Assembly (NCBI RefSeq): GCF_914767665.1
Contig: NC_059502.1
Span: forward strand, 58,820,031-58,884,030
Length of the DNA: 64,000 bases
Direction: 5' to 3'
Source of the DNA: Harmonia axyridis
Lineage: Eukaryota > Arthropoda > Insecta > Coleoptera > Coccinellidae
This document shows positions 1 to 11,900 of this stretch, piece after piece. The translations under genes were made by a program, and so were the position numbers. A model generated the notes under the pieces. It did no database searches. It saw nothing but the letters and a program-made list of their open reading frames with translations, and had not been told where the DNA came from. Positions within the stretch are counted from its first letter, which is position 1. Each line of letters begins with the position of its first letter.

Positions 1-598
1 TCGCAACTTTGGCTCTCCTAGTGTCATCGGTTGTTTCACCTCGTTTGGCGCGCCTAAAATTTATTTTCTGAATTTCTGATATATTTAGGTATTTATCTAA
101 ATATATTTTGAGTTAATATGAATCTTTTATTCACTATGGGACGTAAGAAGTGCATTCTTTGTGGAGAAACTCGCGAATTGAATGAAATATCGTATCACTA
201 CTATTTTTTCATTTCCGCGCGCTCCATGTCAAATTTGATAGTTCATGTTGGGGACAAAATTTGCTTACTGAAAATAACATATTTTCCATCTATCTATGTT
301 TATTACTCTAAGGCAATGGCTTAACATAAAAAGCAATCGAGAGGCGTTGAGTCGCGAGGAGTCAGTTAACAGGACCACTTCTGTAAATTAAATTGTTACC
401 AAATTGATTTTGCGCACTAAATTGATTTTTAAGCGCGCTATATGGCAAATATTTTTAGAATATAATGTATGCTTAATTTTTGGAAACAAAAAACAACCGA
501 AACCGTAACATTTCGAAAGAAATAAGGAAATAAGAAAGAAATAAGCGTGTAAACCATAGGAACCAGTCAATTTAAATGGATGATGATGATTCGTTAAT
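1..598. other. Intergenic, no gene recognised
   Basis: AT-rich sequence with only short reading frames on either strand, none with domain-like composition or credible splice borders. Nothing supported as a gene. Confidence 0.5.
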
Positions 599-691
599 GG
601 CTTGAGGATTGTTTTTACTCCATATACGGCAATTTTGCTTATTGACGAAGCCATATAAACAGAATAGAGCTTCATCACTAAACAACAACCA
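599..691 (-). pseudogene. Relic of a Tc1/mariner transposase
   Basis: The minus strand encodes a stretch that includes SDEALF and GFVNKQNCRIW. It aligns with the block around the first catalytic Asp (SDEAHF...GYVNKQNCRIW) of the mariner copies elsewhere in this window, but is clearly more diverged. No terminal repeats or further transposase sequence were found around it. It is probably an old fragment of a related family rather than a copy of the same element. Confidence 0.6.
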
Positions 692-3600
692 TCGCAACTT
701 CTTATGTCGCTTAAAAAACAGAAAATAAGAAATATCTACACAATATGTATTATCAATCAATATTCTGTGTAGCCATACTTCAATCAAGAATGAGATCACA
801 ATAGCCATAACATTTTATCATCTATTGAACACCTATAATAATTTATGATCCATAAAAATGAATACCTATATATTTCACATTGATTCCTAAAAATAGCAAA
901 ATGCCATATAATTCATCGTCAATCTCACTTCACCTTGATCCAATTCGTTTCTATACCCTTATATCTATTGACATATCATTCAACAGGTCTCTCCATCATG
1001 GCATTCACCTCGTTCTGGGACTTAGAACTGGGTCGAATATAATTTTAATTTGATATTTTCATTCCATATTAGATGAATCATTTTGAACTCGTAATCGAAC
1101 AAAATTCAGATCAGAAATAAGAAATATGATTATTAATAAATATTTCACCTATTATAACACAGTTGGTCCTATCGGTCGGTCAAGACATTTTCTGATTATA
1201 GGGGCTTATACTATATCAATTTTCCATTGAGTAAATGTCCATTTCAAGACAATGAAAATGCATATTTCTAATTATTGATATAAGTTAGTTATAAATTGTT
1301 TGTTACATTTTTCTAATTTACTTCATTGATTTTTTCATCTTTTTATCATTATGAATTGTTTTGTTAACCCCTGTATATAATAGAAAAAAAGTAAACTCAA
1401 AAAAATAATAGCTAAAATCGGTAAAAGAGTTCAAGAGAAAATTAACCACAAACTTCGTTGAGATTTTGTTCGTTCCCCTCAATTTTTCCAGTGGGATAGT
1501 TAGTCAACTGAGTAACTGATTAACTACACTATCTTTTTGCTGAAAAACGATATGAAGGACTTATTCCTTCCTTCACCTTCTAACACTGCTGAGTATCTTT
1601 ATCTATATGTATAAAATACATATCTACACCTAAAGTTGAGTGTGGTTCCCAGAAACAGAGAACTGTCTGGAATGCGATATCATCAAAAGTTGGTTCATAC
1701 CTATTTTCGGCAGCTCGTATAAAGCAACGGCAAAGGAGCTTCAAGAGAGACGTCAAGGAAATAAGATCACTAAAACGATAGCGGCAAACTTTAAGAATTC
1801 AACACATGGTCGCTAATTCCGAGGTTAATTCAAACATAGTGTGTTGATTTTGGCCGTTACAGATCCATTATTATGACTGCGGTTCTTTTATTGGGTTCCG
1901 TGAATTATATCTGAAGAAAAGATTATTTAACTAGTTATTGTGAAACTAATGTTTCCGAAATTTTGTTCCTTTTTCAACTCTACAAACGATATTTTATCTA
2001 GTGTTTAAAATGTCGAAAACTTCCCACGAGAAATAACTAATTAGCGCATTTGTCACTATTTGGATGCTTATAGCAATTCTCAGAATATAAGAACATGTTC
2101 AAATTGTTCAATTTGAAAATATTGTGAAACGTGTAATTTTCACCTACATGTGTAAAAAATAAATTTTCTTTTATTCTGTGTCAAATCTGTTCATTCTGCC
2201 ATACTTTGTAGAACAAAATCGTGCTGGAATATCTCAGTTTCATTTCATCTATTATCTGACAAATTTGTGTTCTGCCAACCAACTTTTTTCTATGCAAAAA
2301 TCACTAAACAATATTTATGGACATACTTCATTTCAATAATAATTCAGTGAATGAGATATAATATTGTATAATACTCATTACTTGTACAGAAGGCTGATTC
2401 CAACATTCGTTCATTCAAAAACTCGCTACTTCCACTTCCTGGCTTGTTTTTGTATTTTGAATTCGTGGCTTCTGCACTTATAACTATGTATTTCCGCACT
2501 ATTACACAATTACGGAAATTACACTTTTTACACTAGTGCTGAAAAAATCAATAATTAGCTAATTAGTGACTCACAAACTATGAAGATGAGGTAAAAAGCA
2601 TTTTCACATAATTATTTCGAAATCTACAATTTGTTCCATAGTTGAATTGATATTATATTATTTGATATTTCCAAATAAGAAATGGATATCAAGACAACAA
2701 TAAGAAATGGATATATTGTATCAGAAATTATACATATATTACTGATTAAGCTTGCGATTTTCATAAAAAAAAACATAAGTAAGGAAGTTTATCAAGGTCT
2801 CAAAATAAATTGATTCCAGTTTCAATTTCTGAATATACTAATTTTCAATAGTACGTTGAAGAAATCTCTGACAATATTTTGAAGAATTGATAATTTACTG
2901 AGCTGGTGTTCAGGGTGAAGTAGCAAATAAACCTAACAAAAATAATAATATTTTCTGATAAAAATTAAACAAATCCTAAATATTGCTACAAGTTACGGAG
3001 ATTGGCGAGTACAGAGTACAGACAGATAAAATTTTAAAATGTGTATTCGGTTGTTATTCTTTTCTCATCGCCTACACTAATTCTTTCATGAATTTGTGTA
3101 CAACCACTTCTGTTTTTTTTGCTCAATTCATGTATAGACATGAAAAGTTTGAAGGTGTTTAAGGTTTAAGAATTATTACTAAGAATGCAAACAATAATTT
3201 TCTCCTGTTCTTCTGAAAGGTTTTTATCCTTGTCTAGGATAGAAAATAAAACTTAACTGATGAGTAGTCTAAACCCCTTCCATTATGTGAATGATTTTCA
3301 AAACCATTCATGCTTGACTCCAACAATAATTCCAATTAGATATGAACTTCAACTGAAGATGTGGGTAAGTCTTATTGTTGATCTGAAAAGAACTAAATAA
3401 GTGATGGGGATGTCCAAATAATCTCATTGTAATAATATGAATGACGTGGCATTTTGCATTCTCCATTCTCAGAAAATCCCTTGTGATACTGATCATCAAT
3501 CACTCACCGATATTTAGTCAGGTAAAATTATGGTCCATAGTGGATACCATCATTTGATAACCATGGGGGAATTGAGAAAAATTTTATAGATGATTATCAC

Positions 3601-3952
3601 TGGAAATAAACAGATTTTTTCATGAATACTGAGAATAATTGGTTTCAAAATATTTTATAAATTATTTTCACACCATTATTAGGTTTTCAGATATAATTAT
3701 ACTTCGAAGCTTTCCATATATATTCATTGTTCAGGGTGTCCCAAATTCGATGCTCACTGAAAGCATCTCGAGAACCATAAGAAAAAAAATCTTAAAGGAC
3801 TTCCGATCTTTTTTTTCGAAATAATATTTCACTATATCTTGGTTTCTGTTCGAGTTCGACTGTTATAACAGTCTGTTGCATATAGGTAATACTAGTATAT
3901 TCTATTGTTAATTGCCTAAATTCTATAACATGTATAGATCAAATTTTATATA
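692..3952. other. Long gene-poor interval
   Basis: About 3.2 kb of AT-rich DNA with no exon-like reading frame. At about 3735 a stretch beginning agggtgtccc resembles the end of a short interspersed DNA element, but no partner end was identified. The signal-peptide exon of the downstream Ig gene could lie here or outside the window; I could not find a convincing one. Confidence 0.4.
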
Positions 3953-4820
3953 TAGGGTGTTTTTTTCGAGGTATATAACTTTAAGTTGTCATTACTGTTC
4001 AAGATGGCGACCGATTTAACAGCTGTCAAGTGATTTATTCTCAGTTTGGTTTGGCAATTCATCATGAATAGACGCACGTCTGATCAACGCTTGCAAATAG
4101 TGAAATTTTATTTCGAAAATAATGGTTCTGTGCGGAATACGTATGAAGCGCACTTCTGGTTGAATGGCTACGTCAACAAACAAAACTGCCGCATTTGGAG
4201 TGAAGCTAATCCTCAAGTGTATGTCGAAACACCGTTACATCCAGAAAAACTGACTGTTTGGTGCGCTTTATGGGCTGGTGGAATCATTGGTCCGTACTTC
4301 TTCAAAAACGATGATGGCCAGAACGTTACAGTCAATGGTGATCGGTATAGAGCCACGATTACTAACTTTTTCATTCCTGAGTTGATCAACCATGATGTCC
4401 AGCTGTGGTTCCAACAAGACGGCTCAACATGTCACACAGCTCGTGCCACAATTGATTTATTGAAAGACACGTTTGTTGACCGCCTAATTTCACGTTTTGG
4501 CCCTGTGAATTGGGCTCCAAGATCTTGTGATTCAACACCGCTAGACTACTTTATGTGGGGCTATGTAAAGTCATTGGTCTATGCGGATAGGCCACAAACC
4601 CTTGACGATATACGGCCACAAATGTTGGAATAAGTCATCGAAAATTGGACGTCCAGATTGGACCACATCCGAACCAGCCGTGGCGGTCATATGCCAGAAA
4701 TCATATTTAAAATGTAATGCCACAAGATTATCTTGCGGATAAATAAAATTCATGTCAATCGAATAATACATCGTTGTTTTATTGCAATTTAAAGTTCTAT
4801 AGCTCTAAAAAAAAACCCTT
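3953..4820 (+). mobile_element. mariner DD41D copy 1, internally deleted
   Basis: The copy starts with the family end GGGTGTTTTTTTCGAGG and closes with the opposite end (AGCTCTAAAAAAAA...CCC). The transposase frame is on the + strand (ATG at 4064; an open frame runs to 4633). It keeps the N-terminal helix-turn-helix part (QRLQIVKFYFENNGSVRNTY) and the C-terminal catalytic part (QDGSTCHTA, then DSTPLDYF). The segment between them is gone: the join is TACGTATGAAGCGCAC, so this copy has a larger deletion than its siblings and also lost the first catalytic Asp of SDEAHF. A further small deletion near 4605-4635 makes a premature stop. Not functional. Confidence 0.85.
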
Positions 4821-5671
4821 TACAATAGCAGTGTGTTATAAAATTTGGTTGAAATTAAAATGAAATATCGCAATGTGTTATACTTTGCTAAATCAGCACG
4901 AAATAAAGACTTTTTCACTGATATTAGCCTTTGGTACATAAACCATGGAAGCTCTTTTAGTATTATAGGAGTGAAGCTCATTTACAAATATAAGCTTTTC
5001 CCATTTATGAAGTGGTAACATTTTGTTCACTAGGTACTTAATAAGTAAACACATATTTAACTATTTAATAATAATTTTTTTTCGATACTATGGAATTTAT
5101 GGAATACCAAACTAGTATATTCAATATTCGTGAAAATTGTAAACACAAGCTAGATTTATTGTTTTTTCACTTCAAGTTATTCAATAATATATTGATCATT
5201 TAATAGCTTGGACGAAAGCTCAAAGATAGGCAATTTATTCCTATTTATCAAGATCTGGGATCATAACTAGATTCATCTTTGATATATACCTAATTATTTG
5301 ACATCATAATTGAAGTGCATTCGATAATTAAACTCCGATTTGACAATTTGTTATATTAATTCTTGTTCTTTTGACAATTTTAAACGTTTTTTGTTGGAAA
5401 TAATAAACCAATATTATGATTCTCTGCATACCCTCCTCGGTCTTCTCTGAATACGTCGTTAGTATTATGAGGTTTTCAGCCAGCTGAAAAAATAACCCTT
5501 CGTTCATATTATATTGTTGACAGATATATGGCCTCCAACCACAATTCAAACCTTCTAATTGTCCCATCTAGACTAGTTGAATTGAAGTTTGTTATAGGGG
5601 TTCATCTTTTGACTTCACGAATAAGGGTGTCTTGTTATATTGATGATAATTATTGGAATTTTTTTTTTCAG
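4821..5671. other. Upstream/intronic DNA of the Ig gene
   Basis: AT-rich and without recognised coding sequence. It ends in a pyrimidine tract and CAG acceptor just before 5672, so at least its 3' part is intron of the Ig-superfamily gene. Confidence 0.45.
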
Positions 5672-5926
5672 TTCATGCCGCTATACCACTGAGCAGCAGA
5701 CAAGATGATTTCGATTATCCAGCGGACAGCGAGGGTGATGAAGACATGCAAGGAGATACTGATACTGGAAACTACTACGATGATGATAAAGAAGAGAAAA
5801 ATGTTGAGCCAATTACTGAGAAGAATAGAAATCGCGTAGAAGAACCTGCGGTAATTCTGACGCGGCCTTCTATTTTCGAGAATAACATTGGAGATTCCAT
5901 CGTTTTACCATGCAAAACTCCAGGAA
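5672..5926 (+). CDS. Ig gene exon: acidic N-terminus and start of Ig1
   Basis: The acceptor is a T-rich tract ending CAG at 5671 and the donor is GTAAGT at 5927. The exon begins one base into a codon and ends with one base of the next. It encodes HAAIPLSSRQDDFDYPAD, which looks like the region just after signal-peptide cleavage. A long Asp/Glu-rich stretch follows with several YDDD/EGDED runs, then PAVILTRPSIFENNIGDS and the first Ig cysteine (VLPCKTPG). Such an acidic leader is unusual for this class and may be disordered. Confidence 0.85.
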
Positions 5927-8900
5927 GTAAGTACCCACTGAATCTATATATACAGGGTGATACAACGGGATGGCCTATTAGACGTTTATAGAAAACTATA
6001 CATAATTTTGAGCTGAAAATTTGCATATTTCATTAGATAGCTTTTTTGATGACAATTTCAGCAATATGCCATACCGTGAGTTAAAAAAACACTCAATGGT
6101 TCATGAGTTAATGGGATTCTTATGAGAGAAATAGTGGCGATTAAGACTCACATTTTTTTCAATATTTCGGTAGAAAAAGCTTTTTTCGAAAAAATTTTTT
6201 TTCTTTTTCGATTCTGCAAATATGTAGTATTATAAGACTGTTTGGGGTTTCGACCAAAAATGTACAGGGTGTATATAAGAAGATCATGAATTTGGACAAA
6301 TCGGATTCATCAAAACTCAAGATTTTCAAATTAGAACCTATATTTTTTCTTATTTCAGTCGATTCTACGTACGAAAATAGGTTAATTAAGCAAACCCTAT
6401 ACCTAAAATGAATAATTTAAGAGTTATCGAGGAAGATCCTTAAATGAGGAAAATTCGAGGGAAAAACCGCAATTCTTCACTGTGTGGAGTAGTCTGTGAG
6501 TTCCGGAAAACACAGATTCGATGTTTGGATAACTAAATTTTACATTTCATGAATTACAAATAATTTTTTGTTGATATTGTTGAGGAATCCATAAACCAAT
6601 ACAATTTTCAATTACGAATAATTCATTACAATTCTAGAAATGTCAAATTTAGTCACATACTACTTATAAAGTTATAAATTGCGGTTTTTCCTCATTAATT
6701 ATTATTTTGTTGTGTTCTTTAGTGTTATGAGATGGTTTATACAACTAAATATTTTCGAAAAAATCGTACGGAAAAAAAAGAGCCTTTCCTTTTCCTCCTA
6801 CTGAGCGAACAATCATAGAGTATAATTCGAGACTTATACGGGTGTATTTTGGATTGCCTGGCAGAATGCGCAAAGCTGGGGCGGGCAAGAGTATAATTCG
6901 ACACTCCGAAGGATGTATTTTGAGTTGCCTGACAGAACGTGCGAATCCGGGATGGCCAGCTAGTTTCTAATAATAAGAATCGTATCTGGTAATGCTCTTC
7001 CAGATAATTCTATTGTTTTTTTCGAGTGGTCTTTCCCAGAACATTTCGTTTCGTCAAGATGTCTGTCTTTTTAGAATTTCGAGCCAGAAATGGGTCTCAA
7101 AAGAAAAGTTTCTACTCTCATTTGGCGAATTTGTTGATGAGTTCTCAATTCTGTCTGGCCGATCACTTCTGGGTGGAACAACCTAGAAGCTTAAAATCTC
7201 GAATACCTGTTCAATTTTGTTAATATACAAAATCTGACTGAAGATTCCGTAAATATGTCCGAAATGTGGTTTTCCTGATAATCTGAAAAGTACGAATTCT
7301 ATCGATATGAAATTCTGCATTCATATGAAGAATAACAACATCAATCACTCCAATGTTCATGCCGAATTCCAGGAGAATTGTATGATCACAATCCCTCATC
7401 TGTATAAAATAACGCATAAAAATGATATAATAAATCACCTCCTATGTATTTACATGCTTTCAGAGCGAATTCAGGATTTGGATAGTCAACTAGTATAACT
7501 CGAATTTCACACAAACATACTAATTTAGAGTTTCAAGTGAAACCGATTTCTTTTACACCATTGTATCAAATTCAAATTATTTATTGATCTCTTCGACATT
7601 ACAAAGAATGTATGGAACTAGTCATATATAATGAAGTACAAAATAATAAGCTATTTCTAAGAGAAAATTAACACAAACATATAATACAATCTTAATACAT
7701 AATAAGTGAATCGAATGAAATCGATAAATAATACATAATCTTAGTTTTAAAATCAAGCTTATAGAATGTGAAGCTATATACAGGTTCATTTAATACCTCA
7801 TTGACAAACTTTGCCATATGAAAGGTCATGTAATTTTAACAAAAAAAACATTAGGGGGAACATATGTCCGATTTCAATTAATTGAGAAAATAAATGGCCT
7901 CAAAAATTTCATTTATGTCTATTAATTAATAACAAAAACGTATGCTTAGAAATAACTAAACAAGTGTAAATACATTTGTCAGTTCCAATTATTGAGGTTG
8001 AATTTTGAATTCTTATACATATCATAGTACCTAGTTGAAGCTCAGCTTTAGAATTTGTGGTTGAAATATTCAATTGATAGAGCAATTAACAGCAGCACTC
8101 AGCTCTGAAGATCATGAAGAAATGTCCTACGAAACTATTTCCTCAGAAAGTCTCATACAAATCACAAGTTCTGCAGAGGACTTTGGTAGATATAGTCAGT
8201 TTTGATGGAGATTTAGGAAATTTCACTTTAGTTTTTTTTCTATCACTTCAATACTTGATCATCCAAATGTTTTCAGATGACAGCGTTATCATTTGGTACA
8301 AGAACGACGACATCCTGTTCCAAGATGCTGTTACACTGCATGCGAAAGCTAACCATAATCTTAAGAAAGACTCACTTGAAATCAACAATTTACAAAAAGA
8401 GGATGCTGGTCAGTATAGATGCGTCTCTATGGTTAGTGAACGGAATAAGGCTGCAATTACCCACGAAGTCAAGGTCAAATATTCCCCAATCGTGACCGAA
8501 TTATCTGTCAAGAATAATGAAACAACTGTGAGTATTTGAAGACTTATTCAGTGAAAATGAAATATTTCAAGAAGATACTGCCCAATCTGAATAGTTCATA
8601 GAATAAGCAATTAGGTCTACAAAATCAATGTATTATTGTTGTTAGGAAGAACATAGACTGTTGGTTTTTATATATTCAGTTAATTCTTTTTAAGTAACAT
8701 CATGCAACATTACAGTGATTTCTTGAAACCTGCAGCGATAGGTTATCGGTACTAATACTCAACTTCCTAACTCAAGTCATTATCATGATGCAATTTTAGA
8801 ATTTCTTGTTCTTATATTACATTCTTTTTAGCCCGTTAAATTTATGGATCTGATAGAAACTGATTTTCTTACCACATTTCAAACTATTACTTGTTCTAAA

Positions 8901-11900
8901 CACCTCAAAGCTATAATTTGGGGATATCGGGTGTGGTAGTCAAGCTCTATAAGATCTATCTCATTTATTGTATCATCCTAGCTTTCGGTCATCATTGTGA
9001 CCATCTTCAGGGAGCTGAAATATTATCAATTAGTAAGACAAAAGAACAACAAACATGATTTGAAACCCTCACAACAATTTGAGATGTTGAGGAGTTAATA
9101 GTTGAAAATGCTTCAATTTCCTGTAGTCGATATCAATGTCCAGTTGATTAACCTCAAAGCTATATTTAATAAATTATCTTAAAAAAAGTATTTCCACAGA
9201 AAAAACTTATTTATCTATTTAGAATTTCTAATTTCAGCTGAAAGTTGGAGCTGAGCTTGTGCTGACATGTCGCGCTAAAGGCTATCCAGAACCTGTCATT
9301 TCTTGGCACAAAGAAACAATAAAAGAAGGAAGAACTGTCAACGAAAGATTCGATGCGACCGGAAACGTACTCACCATTCCTAGTGTTACCCGTAGGGACG
9401 AGGGCCGTTATCTTTGTTTTGCTGACAATAAGATTGGAAAACCATCCCTTGAATATATCAATATCACATTGACACGTGAGTACCTACTTCAAATTAAATT
9501 GATCCATTGGCATAGATTTAGATCTAAGGGTTCTCCTGATGGACTATTATGTCCACCATCAGAGCTATTCTCGCCATTACAAAATCTACAGCTCACCTTC
9601 CAGTTCCAGTATCTGGGATGGCTTCAAGGCTAGTTTCTTGTCCAAAGCAGATTTTGCTTTGGCTAGTGATGGCGGGGCATTCCGTCACTAGGTGATCTGG
9701 ATTTTGCCTTCTCCTCACAGAATCTGCGCTTGTCGTTTTCTGTTACATCAATTCTCATAAAATTGTTCCTGAGGCGACAATGTTCTGTAAGGCATCCAGT
9801 GAGGAGGTGTAGTATATTCTTGTTGAGATCCAGATACTTCTTAAATTTCGCAGTGTCAACATTTCGAAGAAACCTTTTGGAATTACCCAGAGTGCCTCTC
9901 TTTCAGTTTTTTCCTTCTCCTGAGTCTTTTTCTTGAAGGTGCATTTGCCCATACCACAGAAAAGTTTTGGGCCGATGAAAGGAATTTGTACTCCTTTTCT
10001 GGCAAGAGTGTTAGCCTCTTCATTTCCTTTGAAACCCAAATGACCGAGAGGCCAGACTAAAAAGACATTGTTTTTCTTGTCTATTTCGATCAGTTTTCTT
10101 CGGCACTCCAATACCCTTTTAGAACTGATGATATGTATGTGAGCTCAATGCTTTGAAGGCAGCTGACTGTCAGAATATAGGTATCACTATATCATATTTC
10201 TGTTTCGTACTTCTCTAACTAGGTCAATTTCCACACATCTTTCTATATGTTCTCTGCCTGAAAGACAGACAACGGCCAAACGAGAGTGAGTATTTGGTGC
10301 CAGTCCCTGCCGTGATTTGTGAATCATCTGTGTACCATTTAATGGTATTTTTTTTTTTTTTTTGGGGAACTGGGTTTCACAATCTTCTTTTATACTTATT
10401 ATCATAGTGGAGGTTTTGTCGACGCTAATTTTCATTGACTTTAAACGTAAATCTCAAAAGTTTTTGGACAAATTACTTCATGCAAAAAGGAAAACATAGT
10501 TTTCCTCAATTGTTGTTCCTTTTCCGTTTTCCAACCTTCATTATATACTTTTCTAGACAAAATAGCTCGAAATATTCAATTCTCCCAGCTTGTGGTGAAT
10601 TTGGAGCACTCAGAAGGTATGTTGTGAGCATTTAATCAATTTTATCTTAACTTGTCCCACATAAGGCCTGGTAATTCCTCCAGTTGATATAGCGCACCCA
10701 AATATAAATTTATCGGCTTGAATTACACATTGTCTGAACAATTATTGTCGGTGTAAAATCCGTCGTTTCCTTTAATTTCGGAATTACTCAGGGTAAAGTA
10801 CTTTTCATCATTCACGGTGATGACTTTTTTATTTGAAAAATGAATATAGGTACCTTTAAGCACGACAATATCTCGGTATTGAAGTTAACTGATTTAGCTT
10901 ATAAAGGGGGGTTTTTTTAGAGCTATGGAACTTCAAATTGCAATAAAACAACGATGGATTATTCGATTGACATGAATTTTATTTATCCGCAAGATGATCT
11001 TGTGGCATTACATTTTAAATATGATTTCTGGCATATGACCACCACGGCTGGCTCGGATGTAGTCCAATCTGGACGTCCAATTTTCGATGACTTTTTCCAA
11101 CATTTGTGGCCGTATATCGGCAATAACACGGCGAATGTTGTCTTCCAAATGGACAAGAGAGGGTTTGTGGCTTATCCGCATAGACCAATGACTTTACATA
11201 TCCCCACAGAAAGTACACCGTTCTGGCCATTATCGTTTTTGAAGAATTACGGACCAATGATTCCACCAGCCCATAAAGCGCACCAAACAGTCAGTTTTTT
11301 TGGATGTAACGGTGTTTCGACATTTACTTGAGGATAAGCTTCACTCCAAATGCGGCAGTTTTGTTTGTTGACGTAGCCATTCAACCAGAAGTGCGCTTAA
11401 GCTAAACAAAATAAAATGTACGTAGTGCGCGTTACGTATTCCGCAAAGAACCATTATTTTCGAAATAAAATTGCACTATTTGCAAGCGTTGTTCAGGCGT
11501 GAGTCTATTCATGATGAATTGCCAAACCAAACTGAGAATAAATCACGTGACAGCTGTTAAATGGGTCGCCATCTTGAATAGTAATGCCAACTTAAAGTTA
11601 TATACCTCGAAAAAAAACACCCGTTTTTTTGAACAGTTCTCTTAATTATGATATTTTATACCTCTCCTCTTCAGTTCTCTGGAAATTATATCCTTGGAAA
11701 CACTCTAATGTCGTGATAGTTTGCTTAATGGCTTCTTGCTACTGTTGATTAACTAAGTTTCTCTATATCTAATTAATAGTCTCGGTCTTTTTAAAGAAGA
11801 TTTAGGCATCGAAAACCTTCCTCATATTCTTCTATTGCTATTCTCCTTCAAATGCCTATTCAGCGGAATCTGACCATTATAATTTTTTTTTTGTTTTTCA

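Noticed and set aside
118..324. 68-codon frame near the window start with CILCGE
   Set aside because: No homology, no partner cysteines for a zinc finger, no splice or UTR signals.
5775..6026. Minus-strand frame opposite the first Ig exon
   Set aside because: Shadow of a real exon in another frame.
8920..9020. Possible Penelope-like or LINE 3' fragment (CTTTCGGTCATCATTGTGACC)
   Set aside because: Only a short suggestive motif with no coding sequence or defined ends.
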